A stretch of DNA of 35,367 nucleotides from Alphaproteobacteria bacterium (GTDB lineage: Bacteria > Pseudomonadota > Alphaproteobacteria > ATCC43930 > CGMCC-115725). A program made the translations under genes and the position numbers. The stretch is taken from NCBI GenBank assembly GCA_019238055.1, contig JAFAOB010000327.1, forward strand, positions 1 to 35,367, read 5' to 3'. Within the stretch, counting starts at the first letter, position 1, and each line of letters starts with the position of its first letter. Positions 14,839 to 23,840 of this stretch are shown piece by piece. The notes under the pieces are model-generated. The model saw only the letters and a program-made list of their open reading frames with translations. It did no database searches and was not told the origin of the DNA.

Positions 14839-16139
14839 ACGAGACTGGGGCCGTCATGAATGCCCGGAAAGTCGCCTACATTCTCAAGGGGTATCCACGG
14901 CTTTCCGAAACCTTTATCGCACAGGAAATGCTGGCACTCGAACAATGCGGGCTCGGCATTCTGATCGTCTCGCTGCGTCATCCGACCGATCGTAAAGTGC
15001 ATCCGATTGCCGAAGCGATCCGCGCCGAACGGCTCTACCTTCCGGAGTACCTCTACCAGGAGCCGTTGCGCGTTTGGCGAAGCTGGCGGCAAATACGCCG
15101 CCGCAACGGCTATCGACACGCGCAACGGGCTTGGCTTGCCGATCTGCTGCGCGATCCGACGCCGAACCGGGTCCGCCGGTTCGGTCAGGCGCTGGTGCTG
15201 GCGGCCGAGCTGCCCGCCGACATCCACCACCTGCATGCTCATTTTCTGCACACCCCGGCATCCGTTGCCCGATACACAGCCCTGATGCGCGGGCTCGGCT
15301 GGACCGTCTCGGCCCATGCCAAGGACATATGGACGACGCCCGATTGGGAAAAGCGCGAAAAGCTCGGCGCGGCGCAGTGGGTGGTAACGTGCACTGCGGC
15401 CGGCCACGCCCATTTGGCGGCGCTGGCGCCGCAGCCGGAACGCATTGCGCTCTGTTATCATGGCCTCGATCTCGATCGGTTTTCGTCCCCGCCGCCGCGC
15501 TGTCAGGGGGGCGACGGGGGCGACGCCGAGCGCCCGGTCAGGCTGCTTTCCGTCGGTCGCGCGGTGGCGAAGAAGGGTTACGACGAGCTGCTCTCAGCCT
15601 TGGCGCTGCTGCCGCCCGATCTTGCGTGGCGATTGGTGCATATCGGCGGTGGGGAGCTCGCGGGAGCCTTGCGCCGGCAAGCCGAGCTTCTTGGTCTAAG
15701 CAGCCGGATCGAGTGGCGGGGTGCCTGCGCGCAGCCCGAAGTACTGGCTGCCTATCGCGCGGCCGACTTGTTTGTCCTCGCCGCCAAAGTTGCCGCCGAT
15801 GGTGACCGCGACGGCTTGCCCAATGTTCTGATGGAGGCGCAAAGCCAAGGGCTTGCTTGCATTGCGACCGATGTCTCAGGAATCCCCGAGCTGATCCGTG
15901 ACGGCGAAACGGGCATGCTGGTCCCGCCCGGCAACCCCCCGACGCTCGCGGCTGCTCTTCTAGCCTTGATCCGCGACCCGGGGCGGCGCACCGCCCTGGG
16001 CGCCGCCGGCGAGAGGCATGTCCGTCAATCCTTCTCGATGACGTCCGGCATCGATATGCTCGCGCGGCGCTTCGGACTGACGCCGGAAAAGACCGCCACC
16101 GAAGTTAGAGGGGCACGCGAGCCGGTCGCGGCCGGTTAG
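14835..16139 (+). CDS. GT4 glycosyltransferase, WcaL/AmsK-like
   Basis: A 434-residue glycosyltransferase family 4 protein. The opening (VAYILKGYPRLSETFIAQEM) is the signature of WcaL/AmsK-like enzymes that add sugars during exopolysaccharide repeat-unit assembly. HLHAHFLHTPASVARY is also typical. The C-terminal GT-B domain begins near residue 235 (LLSVGRAVAKKGYDELL). The donor-site motif reads DGLPNVLME, an Asp replacing the first Glu of the usual E-x7-E pair. The start at 14835 overlaps the previous stop by 4 bases; a second ATG at 14856 is possible. It should work in the cytoplasm on a lipid-linked or soluble acceptor. No polymerase, flippase or initiating transferase is encoded nearby. 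Confidence 0.87.
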   Translation: MNETGAVMNARKVAYILKGYPRLSETFIAQEMLALEQCGLGILIVSLRHPTDRKVHPIAEAIRAERLYLPEYLYQEPLRVWRSWRQIRRRNGYRHAQRAWLADLLRDPTPNRVRRFGQALVLAAELPADIHHLHAHFLHTPASVARYTALMRGLGWTVSAHAKDIWTTPDWEKREKLGAAQWVVTCTAAGHAHLAALAPQPERIALCYHGLDLDRFSSPPPRCQGGDGGDAERPVRLLSVGRAVAKKGYDELLSALALLPPDLAWRLVHIGGGELAGALRRQAELLGLSSRIEWRGACAQPEVLAAYRAADLFVLAAKVAADGDRDGLPNVLMEAQSQGLACIATDVSGIPELIRDGETGMLVPPGNPPTLAAALLALIRDPGRRTALGAAGERHVRQSFSMTSGIDMLARRFGLTPEKTATEVRGAREPVAAG

Positions 16140-16150
16140 CTCGCGATACC

Positions 16151-17257
16151 ATGCGCATCGCCTTTTACGCGCCGTTGAAGCCGCCAGATCATCCGGTACC
16201 GTCGGGCGACCGGCGGGTCGCTCAGCTGTTCTTTGAAGCGCTGCAATTGGCCGGACATCATCCCGTATTAGCGTCACGGCTGCGCAGCTTCGAGGGGCGG
16301 GGTGACCAATTTCGACAGGCAAGGCTTGCCGGCATTGGCGGGCGGCTCGCGGATCGTGCCCTGAGTCGCTGGCGTGCCGCGCCGGCCGCCGCACCGGAAC
16401 TGTGGTTTACTTATCATATCTATCACAAGGCACCCGACTGGCTCGGGCCGCGGATTTCGACCGAACTCGGAATCCCCTACGTTATCGCCGAGGCGTCATT
16501 TGCGCCAAAGCGCGCGAATGGGCCGTGGGCGCAGGGTCACCGCGCCGCGGAACAGGCGATCCGGCGTGCCGACGCGGTGATCGGGCTGAACCCGGTGGAT
16601 CGCGCTTGCGTGCTGTCGTTGCTTGTCGAACCGGCGCGCTGGCTGGGAATCAAGCCGTTTGTCGATGCGGCCGATTTCACACCGCGACCGGCCAAGGATG
16701 GCCCTCCGCTTCGGCTGATCACGGCGGCGATGATGCGCCACGGCGATAAGCTGGTTTCCTATCGGGTTCTCGGTGCGGCGCTGACCAACTTGCTCGATCT
16801 CGATTGGACGCTTGAAGTTATCGGGGACGGTGCCGCTCGGGCTGAGGTCATGACGGCACTCGCCCCGCTTCATAGCCGGCTCGTGTTGGCGGGGAGGCTC
16901 GACCCCGACACAACGGCGCGCCGCCTCGCAGCCGCCGATCTCTATGTATGGCCGGCGATCAACGAGGCCTTTGGCATGGCATTGCTCGAAGCACAGGCAA
17001 GCGGATTGCCGGTGGTTGCTGGCGCCAGTGGCGGCGTCGCCGAAATTGTAGCGCATCAAATGACCGGATTGCTGGTACAGCCGGGAGATCCAGCGGCCTT
17101 TGCTGCGGCCGTCCGGCAGCTCATCACCGATGTCGCGCTCCGCCGACGGTACGCCGCGGCGGCGCGGCGGCGGGTGCTGGTCGAGCATGATCTGCCCGCG
17201 GCGGCCGCACGCCTTGGCGTCGTCATCGACACGCTGCACTTGGCAAATGCCGCATAA
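16151..17257 (+). CDS. GT4 glycosyltransferase
   Basis: A 368-residue glycosyltransferase of the GT-B fold, family 4 type. The N-terminus (IAFYAPLKPPDHPVPSGDRR) contains the flexible loop seen before the acceptor site. The donor domain has the intact E-x7-E motif NEAFGMALLEAQASGLPVVAG and AEIVAHQMTGLLVQPGDP, both standard for retaining GT4 enzymes. It is shorter than its upstream neighbour and only distantly related to it. The start lies 11 bases after the preceding stop. FTYHIYHKAPDWLGPRI in the middle of the N-terminal domain is distinctive and may help find homologues. No signal peptide. Specificity unknown. Confidence 0.86.
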   Translation: MRIAFYAPLKPPDHPVPSGDRRVAQLFFEALQLAGHHPVLASRLRSFEGRGDQFRQARLAGIGGRLADRALSRWRAAPAAAPELWFTYHIYHKAPDWLGPRISTELGIPYVIAEASFAPKRANGPWAQGHRAAEQAIRRADAVIGLNPVDRACVLSLLVEPARWLGIKPFVDAADFTPRPAKDGPPLRLITAAMMRHGDKLVSYRVLGAALTNLLDLDWTLEVIGDGAARAEVMTALAPLHSRLVLAGRLDPDTTARRLAAADLYVWPAINEAFGMALLEAQASGLPVVAGASGGVAEIVAHQMTGLLVQPGDPAAFAAAVRQLITDVALRRRYAAAARRRVLVEHDLPAAAARLGVVIDTLHLANAA

Positions 17258-17284
17258 CCATTCGAGCCCGCCTGGCAGGGTCCG

Positions 17285-18478
17285 ATGAGCGGGTCAGTGC
17301 TGTTCTATGTCCAACACGTGCTCGGGATCGGGCATCTGCGGCGCGCGCTTCATCTTGTCAACGGAATGGCGCAGGAGGGTCTCGCCGTAACCCTGATCAC
17401 TGGTGGCGAACCGATGCCCGAACTCGTCAGCGCCAAGGCCCGAGCTGTCGTACAGCTGCCGCCACTGCGAGCGACCGATGCCAGCTTCCGCAACCTCGTC
17501 GGCCTTGATGGCCAGCCTGCCGACGAGACCTTGTGGTCAGAGCGCCGCGAGATGCTGCTCGCCGCCTTGGCCAAAACCATGCCCGACACCGTATTGATCG
17601 AGGGCTACCCGTTCGCCCGCCGCGCCTTCCGGCGCGAGTTGGAGCCGTTGATTGCCGCCGCTCGGGCGCGCCGGCCTCGACCCGAAATATTGTGCTCGCT
17701 GCGCGACATCATCGTCCCCCCGCGCGAAGAGAAGCGCGCACAGGAGATCGTCGATAGTATCCGTGCCAATTTTGACGCGGTTTTGGTCCATGGCGATCCG
17801 CGGTTGATCAGGCTGGAAGAAAGCTTTCCGCTCGCTTCGGAAATCGCCGACCGGCTGGTTTATACGGGTTATGTCGCAGCACCCGAGCCGGCAACCCGCG
17901 ACACCGGCAATGCCGGTACGGGTGAGGTTCTGGTTTCGGCCGGCGGCGGTGCTGTCGGCGGTGCCTTGATGCGGGCCGCACTCGCGGCAAGGCGGCACGG
18001 CTGTCTCGCAGTTGCCAATTGGCGGATCCTGACCGGACCCAATCTGCCGGCAGCCGAATTTGCGGAATTAGCGGCGGATGTGCCACAAGGCGTCATCATC
18101 GAGCGCTATCGCAGCGATTTCGCAGACATGTTGCGGCGCTGCCGGGTTTCGGTCAGTCAGGCTGGATATAATACGGTTCTCGACATCATTGGCGCCCGCA
18201 TCCCGGCGGTGCTGGTGCCGTTTGCCGAGGAGCACGAGACCGAGCAAACCTTGCGAGCCGAGCGGCTGGCGGCATGCGGTGTCATTGAGATGTTGCCGGC
18301 TGCGGCGCTCTCGCCGGAGCGGCTAGCCGAGGCGATCGAGCGGGTGGCTCAACGTCCTCCCTCAGTGCTCGAACTCGACACGGCGGGGGCGCACTGTACC
18401 GCGATTAGAATTGCTCGGATGATCGCAAATCGGACGAGGTCAGAACCGGATCCAGAAAATTATCGTTCCGGCGGGTGA
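17285..18478 (+). CDS. MurG-like glycosyltransferase (COG4671 type), copy 2
   Basis: A 397-residue relative of the first gene of the cluster. It begins LFYVQHVLGIGHLRRALHL, with GIGHLRR at residues 14-20 matching GLGHLRR of copy 1. The C-terminal half has VLVSAGGGAVGGAL and SQAGYNTVLDIIGARIPAVLVPF, then EEHETEQTLRAERL, which is close to the MurG donor-binding region. Shared motifs plus shared position suggest an old duplication whose copies now act on different steps. It starts 27 bases after the previous gene and ends 15 bases before the deacetylase-like gene. Cytoplasmic; donor and acceptor unknown. Confidence 0.85.
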   Translation: MSGSVLFYVQHVLGIGHLRRALHLVNGMAQEGLAVTLITGGEPMPELVSAKARAVVQLPPLRATDASFRNLVGLDGQPADETLWSERREMLLAALAKTMPDTVLIEGYPFARRAFRRELEPLIAAARARRPRPEILCSLRDIIVPPREEKRAQEIVDSIRANFDAVLVHGDPRLIRLEESFPLASEIADRLVYTGYVAAPEPATRDTGNAGTGEVLVSAGGGAVGGALMRAALAARRHGCLAVANWRILTGPNLPAAEFAELAADVPQGVIIERYRSDFADMLRRCRVSVSQAGYNTVLDIIGARIPAVLVPFAEEHETEQTLRAERLAACGVIEMLPAAALSPERLAEAIERVAQRPPSVLELDTAGAHCTAIRIARMIANRTRSEPDPENYRSGG

Positions 18479-18493
18479 CTAAAGGCTCGGTCG

Positions 18494-19318
18494 ATGATAA
18501 CTGTTCCCGACAGCCCAGCCCCTGGATCGACACATTGGACCGATCTCGGGTATGAATTGAACCGCTGGGAGGAGGAAGGGAGGACCGCAACGCTGTGGTG
18601 GCGTGACGATGACGCAGTGGCGCCCTCTCGCCGGCTCGACGATTTGCTGACCGTCGCCGGCGCGGTCCCTGTTTCTCTGGCCGTTATCCCGGCAAACGCA
18701 GAACCGGCGCTCGCCGGCTGGCTTGAACGACACGCATCGCCTTCGGTCCGCGTCCTGCAGCATGGGTATCGGCATGCCAACCATGCTTCAGCGGTGAAAA
18801 AGAGCGAGTTTCCAAATTCGCGCCCGCGCGAAACGGTTAAGACTGATTTGGCGCTCGGGCGGGCACGGTTGGCTGAATTGTTCGGACCACGTGCTCTCGC
18901 CGTGTTGGCGCCACCGTGGAACCGCTTCGACGACTCGTTCCTGCCGCTCCTCGCCGAAATCGGCATCCGTGGCATTTCAAAGATCAAGGCCCGCTTCTCG
19001 GCTTATCCTGAGCCGGGGGTTTTCGAAGCCAACGTGCATGTCGATCTTGTCTCCTGGCGCACCGATCGAGGCTTTGTTGGCGAGGCGGCGGCGCTCGGCG
19101 GGCTAGTCGCGCATTTGAGAGCGCGCCGGAGCGGCAATGCCGATCCCGACGAGCCGACCGGGCTGTTGACCCACCATCTCGTGCAAGACGAGGCGAGCAG
19201 CACCTTTCTCGCCCGATTGATCAGCCTGACGCGCAATCATCCGGCGGCGCGCTGGCTCGATGCCGACGCAGTTTTCGCATCGGCGGATGCCAAGTCGGCG
19301 ACCAGGGGCCAGGCGTGA
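18494..19318 (+). CDS. polysaccharide deacetylase-like (NodB-fold) protein, no signal peptide
   Basis: A 274-residue protein with the spaced motifs of NodB-homology deacetylases in altered form. WWRDDDA (Asp38-40) stands for the catalytic TFDDG, HGYRH (His90 and His94) is the zinc-binding HxxxH, APPWNR (139-144) replaces the RxPxG motif, and LLTHHLVQD (224-231) supplies the late catalytic histidine. The zinc triad therefore looks complete. Unlike most polysaccharide deacetylases it has no signal peptide or membrane anchor, so it should act in the cytoplasm on a nucleotide-sugar, lipid-linked sugar or small glycoside. It follows the glycosyltransferases directly and overlaps the next start by 4 bases (GTGA). 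Deacetylase activity is inferred from motifs only. Confidence 0.8.
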   Translation: MITVPDSPAPGSTHWTDLGYELNRWEEEGRTATLWWRDDDAVAPSRRLDDLLTVAGAVPVSLAVIPANAEPALAGWLERHASPSVRVLQHGYRHANHASAVKKSEFPNSRPRETVKTDLALGRARLAELFGPRALAVLAPPWNRFDDSFLPLLAEIGIRGISKIKARFSAYPEPGVFEANVHVDLVSWRTDRGFVGEAAALGGLVAHLRARRSGNADPDEPTGLLTHHLVQDEASSTFLARLISLTRNHPAARWLDADAVFASADAKSATRGQA

Positions 19319-19830
19319 CCCGCCATAGCTATCCGAGTTCGGCGATGATCGGCGACTATCTGCGCGCCACCGCCGGGTTCTGCCCGGCGGTGGCGATCCT
19401 GGCGAGCGCGTCGGTCGGCCCGGTCGCGACTGCGGTATTTGTCAGTATTGCTGCGCTGTTCGCACTATTCGGGCTGCGCACCGGGCTGCGCCATGCAACC
19501 CGGTTCGAAGCGACCGAAACCGGGCTGTCCGCCCTGGGACCGCTCGCAGCAACCATTTTATGGGCCGAACTCGATCGTATGGAGCTCGCCTATTATTCGA
19601 CCCGGCGCGATCGCCGCGATGGCTGGATGCAGCTTGAGCTGCGTGCCGGCACTTCATCGATCCGCCTCGACAGCCGGGTTGATGGATTTGAACAGCTGGT
19701 CGAGCGCTCGGCGCTTGCCGCTGCGCTGCGCGGTATCGAGTTAAGCTCCACGACCGCCGCCAATCTGCAGGCGCTCGGGCTCAGAACGTCCGGTTTTTAC
19801 GGTGCAAGCGCGGCGGAGGGCCGGGCGTGA
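19315..19830 (+). CDS. small membrane protein with PH-like C-terminal part, unknown function
   Basis: A 171-residue protein I do not recognise firmly. Two hydrophobic stretches (about residues 20-37 and 40-56) form a likely membrane hairpin. The remainder (about 62-150) reads as alternating strands with a final helix, as in bacterial PH-like domains that follow paired membrane helices (FEATETGLSALGPLAATILWAELDRMEL, then LELRAGTSSIRLDSRV). The GTG start at 19315 overlaps the deacetylase stop, and its own stop overlaps the ATPase GTG start, each by 4 bases. It is thus translationally tied to both the glycan genes and the transporter. It could anchor the glycan enzymes at the membrane; that is a guess from position. 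Confidence 0.65.
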   Translation: MTRHSYPSSAMIGDYLRATAGFCPAVAILASASVGPVATAVFVSIAALFALFGLRTGLRHATRFEATETGLSALGPLAATILWAELDRMELAYYSTRRDRRDGWMQLELRAGTSSIRLDSRVDGFEQLVERSALAAALRGIELSSTTAANLQALGLRTSGFYGASAAEGRA

Positions 19831-21731
19831 GCGATCTGCTCACCATACGCGATCTTCACATACGTTTTGCCGCACCGGGCGGCTTTATCCACGCGGTTAG
19901 AGGCGCCTCATTTCGGGTGCGGCCGCGTTCGACGGTGGCCTTGGTCGGCGAATCCGGTTCAGGAAAGTCTGTCGTCAGCCAGGCGATCATGCGCATCCTG
20001 CCGCGCAACGGGGAGATTACGCAGGGCAATATCCTCTTCAATGACCCGCGCGGCGCCGGCACCACGGTCGACCTCGCACGATTGCCGGCCAACAGCCTTG
20101 AGATGCGGGCAATTCGTGGCGGCCGCATCTCGATCATTTTCCAGGAGCCGATGACGTCGCTGTCGCCGCTTCACACGGTCGGCAATCAGGTCGGTGAGGC
20201 CTTGCGGCTGCATCGCAGGGTCGGTTCGGCAGAAGCTGTCGAATTGACCCAGGAGATCTTGCGCCTCGTTGGTTTCCCCGATCCACATCGGGCACTGAGA
20301 AGCTATCCATTCGAGCTGTCGGGGGGATTGCGACAGCGCGCGATGATCGCCATGGCGCTGGTCTGCCGCCCGGCGCTGTTGATCGCTGACGAGCCGACCA
20401 CCGCGCTCGATGTGACCATCCAGGCGCAGATCCTGAAGCTGATACTCGAATTACAGCACGAGCTCGGCATGGCGGTGCTGCTGATCACCCACGACCTCGG
20501 TGTGGTCGCCAATGTCGCCGAAGAAATCGTCGTCATGTATCGCGGCGAAGTCGTCGAAAGCGGCACCCTTCACGATATTTTCCGCCAGCCGGAGCATCCT
20601 TATCTGCGCGCCCTGTTGCGCGCGGTGCCGCGCTTCGACATGAAGCCCGGGGAGCGTCTGATGCCGATCCGCGAGATCGCATCCGGTGATGCACCGCATC
20701 TAATGGCGAAAAAAGCGCAATGGCCGGCAGGATATTCGGGGCCACTGCTTGAATGCCGGGGGTTGCACAAATCATTCACGATCCGCAAGGCTGGGATTTT
20801 CGGCAGTGGCCGGGCAGCGGCGCGGGTGATTGCGGTCGATGACGTAAGCCTAAAGATCGAACGGGGCGAATGCCTCGGCTTGGTCGGCGAGAGTGGGTGC
20901 GGCAAGACCACTTTGAGCAAGATATTGCTGCGGGCGGTCGAGCCAGACGTGGGATCGATCACCTTCAACGATCACGGCAAGCAAATCGACGTGCTGGCGC
21001 TCGAAGGCGATCGGCTCAAGCAGTTTCGGCGTCAGGTGCAATTCATATTTCAGGACCCGTTTGGGTCATTAAACCCACGCATGACGGTGTTCGACATCGT
21101 CGAGGAGCCGCTGGCGATCCATGGCATCGGCGATGCCCGCTCGCGCCGCGGGATCGTTGAGGAACTGGTCGAACTGGTCGGTCTTAATCGCCATCATCTG
21201 CGCCGATACCCACACAGCTTCTCAGGCGGTCAGCGGCAGCGCATCGGCATCGCTCGCGCGCTGGCGCTGCGGCCCGATCTCGTGGTCTGCGACGAGCCAA
21301 CCTCGGCGCTAGACGTCTCGATCCAGGCACAGATTCTCAATCTGCTGATGGATCTAAAGCAGAAACTTGGACTGACCTATCTGTTTATTTCCCACAACCT
21401 CGCAGTCGTCGATTACATCGCCGACCGCATTGCTGTGATGTGCGCTGGTCGCATCGTCGAGACTGCAGACCGCGCCACCTTGTTCCGCGCGCCGGTGCAT
21501 CCGTATACGCAGGCGCTGTTGGCGGCGGTCCCGACCCCCGATTTGGCGCAGCGGCTCGATTTCCGGCGGCTGATGGAAGACCGCGCCTCCGACCCCGGCG
21601 CGTGGCCAGAACCATTCCGCCGTGAACGGGCCAAACCGCTCGGGTTGTTTGAGGTGGCGCCAGGCCATGTTGTCGAAGCACGAGCGATGCCGACACTACC
21701 GGTGCGCGCGGGTGGGCTCGCCCGCGCGTGA
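19827..21731 (+). CDS. fused two-domain ABC transporter ATPase (OppD-OppF type)
   Basis: A 634-residue protein carrying two ABC ATPase domains in one chain, equivalent to separate OppD and OppF. Domain 1 has Walker A GESGSGKS (41-48), signature LSGGLRQR and Walker [13 protein letters not shown]. Domain 2 has [17 protein letters not shown] and [12 protein letters not shown]. After each domain lies the oligopeptide-transporter C-terminal extension ([12 protein letters not shown] and [12 protein letters not shown]). It powers import through the two permeases encoded downstream. GTG start at 19827, overlapping the preceding stop by 4 bases. Fused ATPases occur in dipeptide, glutathione and some oligosaccharide importers, so the family does not fix the substrate. 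Confidence 0.93.
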   Translation: MSDLLTIRDLHIRFAAPGGFIHAVRGASFRVRPRSTVALVGESGSGKSVVSQAIMRILPRNGEITQGNILFNDPRGAGTTVDLARLPANSLEMRAIRGGRISIIFQEPMTSLSPLHTVGNQVGEALRLHRRVGSAEAVELTQEILRLVGFPDPHRALRSYPFELSGGLRQRAMIAMALVCRPALLIADEPTTALDVTIQAQILKLILELQHELGMAVLLITHDLGVVANVAEEIVVMYRGEVVESGTLHDIFRQPEHPYLRALLRAVPRFDMKPGERLMPIREIASGDAPHLMAKKAQWPAGYSGPLLECRGLHKSFTIRKAGIFGSGRAAARVIAVDDVSLKIERGECLGLVGESGCGKTTLSKILLRAVEPDVGSITFNDHGKQIDVLALEGDRLKQFRRQVQFIFQDPFGSLNPRMTVFDIVEEPLAIHGIGDARSRRGIVEELVELVGLNRHHLRRYPHSFSGGQRQRIGIARALALRPDLVVCDEPTSALDVSIQAQILNLLMDLKQKLGLTYLFISHNLAVVDYIADRIAVMCAGRIVETADRATLFRAPVHPYTQALLAAVPTPDLAQRLDFRRLMEDRASDPGAWPEPFRRERAKPLGLFEVAPGHVVEARAMPTLPVRAGGLARA

Positions 21732-21747
21732 CCGCGGAGCTGCAAAC

Positions 21748-23730
21748 ATGGAAGATCACGATGTTGGTCGGCGCAATAGGAGACTGACCCGACGCTCGTT
21801 CAACAGCACGTTGCTTCTGGGAGGGGTGTTAGCGTCGTTCCCAGACATCGCGTGGGCCGAGGTTTCGCCATCGGAAACACCATTTTTTGCTAAAAAGATT
21901 GCTGCGGGCGCCCTACCCAATGTCGCCGCCCGGGTGCCGGCGGAGCCTGCTGTGGTCGACTCGTCGGGCAAACCCGGCGGCGAATTGCGCATATTGATGG
22001 CGACCCCGAAGGACACCCGAATGATGGTGGTCTACGGCTACGCCCGGCTGGTGTCTCTGACACCGGAGCTGAAATTCATGCCCGACATCCTAAAGGCGAT
22101 CGATATAGAGGGCGCACGCATCTTCACCTTGCACCTGCGCAAGGGAATGAAATGGTCCGACGGCCACCCGTTTACGACCGAGGATTTCCGCTACTGGTTC
22201 GAAGACATCGCGGGCAACAAGAAATTGACGCCCTCCGGCCTGCCGGTCGAACTGGTGCCGGGTGGCGACAAGCCGCGGTTCGAGGTTATGGATGAGACCA
22301 CAGTGCGTTACAGCTGGTCGCGCCCGAACCCGCTGTTTGTACCCCAGATTGCCGGTCCCGACCCGCTCTTCATTTATGCCCCCGCTCACTACCTTAAGCA
22401 GTTCCACGCGAAATATGCCGATAAAGCCAAGCTCACCGCCATGATCAAACAGGCGGGGGTGCGGAATTGGGCGGTGCTGCACTTTCGCCACAGTGGAATG
22501 TACAAAAACGACAACCCGGATTTGCCGAGTTTAGAGCCGTGGATTCTGAAAACCAAACCGCCAGCGGAGCGGTTTATCTTTGAACGCAATCCTTATTATT
22601 ACCGGGTTGACAAGTCAGGCAATCAGCTTCCCTATATAGATCAGGTGATCATGTCGCTGGCCGATTCGCGCATCATCTCGGCCAAGACTGCGGCTGGCGA
22701 AAGCGATCTGCAGGCACGCTATTTGAGCTTTGACAATTATACGTTTTTGCGCCAGGGCGAGGACCGCAATCACTACAACGTACGGCTATGGCGGACCGGG
22801 CCCGGCAGCCAGTTCGCGCTTTACCCCAATCTTAACGTCCAGGATCCGGTATGGCGTGGGCTGCTGCGCGACGTACGCTTTCGGCGCGCCTTGTCGCTTG
22901 CCGTCAATCGCCACGAACTCAATGAGGTGATCTACTTTGGCTTGGCGATCGAAGGGCAGAACACGCTGCTGCCACAAAGCCCGCTTTACGAAGCCGCCCA
23001 TCGCCAAGCCTGGGCGCAGTATGATCCGGGTGAGGCCAATCGCTTGCTCGATCTGATCGGGCTGACCAAGCGCGGCAGCGATGACGTTCGGCTACTGCCC
23101 GACGGCCGGCTGATGGAGATCATCGTCGAATATTCGGGCGAACTGCCCGAGGAACCCGATGTTCTCGAGTTGATCCGCGACTCGTGGCGCCACATCGGGA
23201 TCAGGCTCTTCGCCAAGCCGGCGCAGCTGACCCTGTTTCGGCGGCGCGTGTTTTCCGGCGAAACATTAATGTCGCTTGACAAGGGGATCGAGAACGGTCT
23301 CGCCAATGCGGCGGCGTCGCCGTGGGAATTTGCTCCCACATCGCAGCAGGAACTCGAATGGCCAAAATGGGGCCAATATTACGAAACCAAAGGCGAGGCC
23401 GGCGAACCGCCGGATCTGCCGTCCGCGGTCAAGCTCCGCGATCTGTTTAACCAGTGGCTTGACACCGCCGCAGAGGACAAGCAGCGCGCCATTTGGCACG
23501 ACATCCTGCAAATATGGGCCGATGAAGTGTTTTCGATCGGTACCGTTGGCGGCGTATTGCAACCCGTCGTGGTCAACGATAAATTGCGCAATATCCCGGA
23601 AAAAGGGATCTACAATTGGGATCCCGGAGCCTTTTTCGGCATCTACAAGCCAGATCATTTCTGGTTCGAGACCGGTGCGCCGGCAAAATCGGCGTCCATT
23701 GGCGCCGAGCCCACAGCAGCGAACCCTTGA
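21748..23730 (+). CDS. ABC transporter substrate-binding protein, family 5, Tat-exported
   Basis: A 660-residue periplasmic binding protein of family 5 (cluster C: peptides, nickel and some oligosaccharides). The N-terminus has a twin-arginine motif TRRSFNS (14-20), a hydrophobic stretch and a cleavage site after AWA (37), so export is likely folded through Tat. GRELRI-like opening GGELRILMATPKD and LRKGMKWSDGHPFTTEDFRYWFEDI are family hallmarks. It is longer than typical DppA/OppA (about 510-540). The extended form with ..NKKLTPSG.. is seen in proteins of putative oligosaccharide importers. The start at 21748 follows GGAG and lies 16 bases after the ATPase stop. The substrate cannot be read from sequence. 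Confidence 0.92.
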   Translation: MEDHDVGRRNRRLTRRSFNSTLLLGGVLASFPDIAWAEVSPSETPFFAKKIAAGALPNVAARVPAEPAVVDSSGKPGGELRILMATPKDTRMMVVYGYARLVSLTPELKFMPDILKAIDIEGARIFTLHLRKGMKWSDGHPFTTEDFRYWFEDIAGNKKLTPSGLPVELVPGGDKPRFEVMDETTVRYSWSRPNPLFVPQIAGPDPLFIYAPAHYLKQFHAKYADKAKLTAMIKQAGVRNWAVLHFRHSGMYKNDNPDLPSLEPWILKTKPPAERFIFERNPYYYRVDKSGNQLPYIDQVIMSLADSRIISAKTAAGESDLQARYLSFDNYTFLRQGEDRNHYNVRLWRTGPGSQFALYPNLNVQDPVWRGLLRDVRFRRALSLAVNRHELNEVIYFGLAIEGQNTLLPQSPLYEAAHRQAWAQYDPGEANRLLDLIGLTKRGSDDVRLLPDGRLMEIIVEYSGELPEEPDVLELIRDSWRHIGIRLFAKPAQLTLFRRRVFSGETLMSLDKGIENGLANAAASPWEFAPTSQQELEWPKWGQYYETKGEAGEPPDLPSAVKLRDLFNQWLDTAAEDKQRAIWHDILQIWADEVFSIGTVGGVLQPVVVNDKLRNIPEKGIYNWDPGAFFGIYKPDHFWFETGAPAKSASIGAEPTAANP

Positions 23731-23805
23731 GGTTTGACCACGCGCTCACGCTGCTGTTGACCCCGACAACCCGCCCGCGTACGACATCCAAAACTTCGGT
23801 ACCCT

Positions 23806-23825
23806 GTACTTGCCGCGGCAAGCAC
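23806..23825. repeat. intercistronic palindrome before the first permease
   Basis: CTTGCCGCGGCAAG (23809-23822) is a perfect 14-base palindrome, extended by three more positions on each side with one mismatch (23806-23825). It lies in the 110-base gap between the binding-protein and permease genes, 15 bases before the permease ATG. Such hairpins often protect the upstream mRNA and let the binding protein be made in excess; that role is inferred here. Confidence 0.4.
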
Positions 23826-23840
23826 GACAGGATTAGCCTG

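Noticed and set aside
13612-18478. Reading the four glycosyltransferases as a peptidoglycan murG locus.
   Set aside because: No mur, fts or ddl genes surround them, and both MurG-like proteins have the GxGHLRR pattern of the COG4671 type, unlike true MurG.
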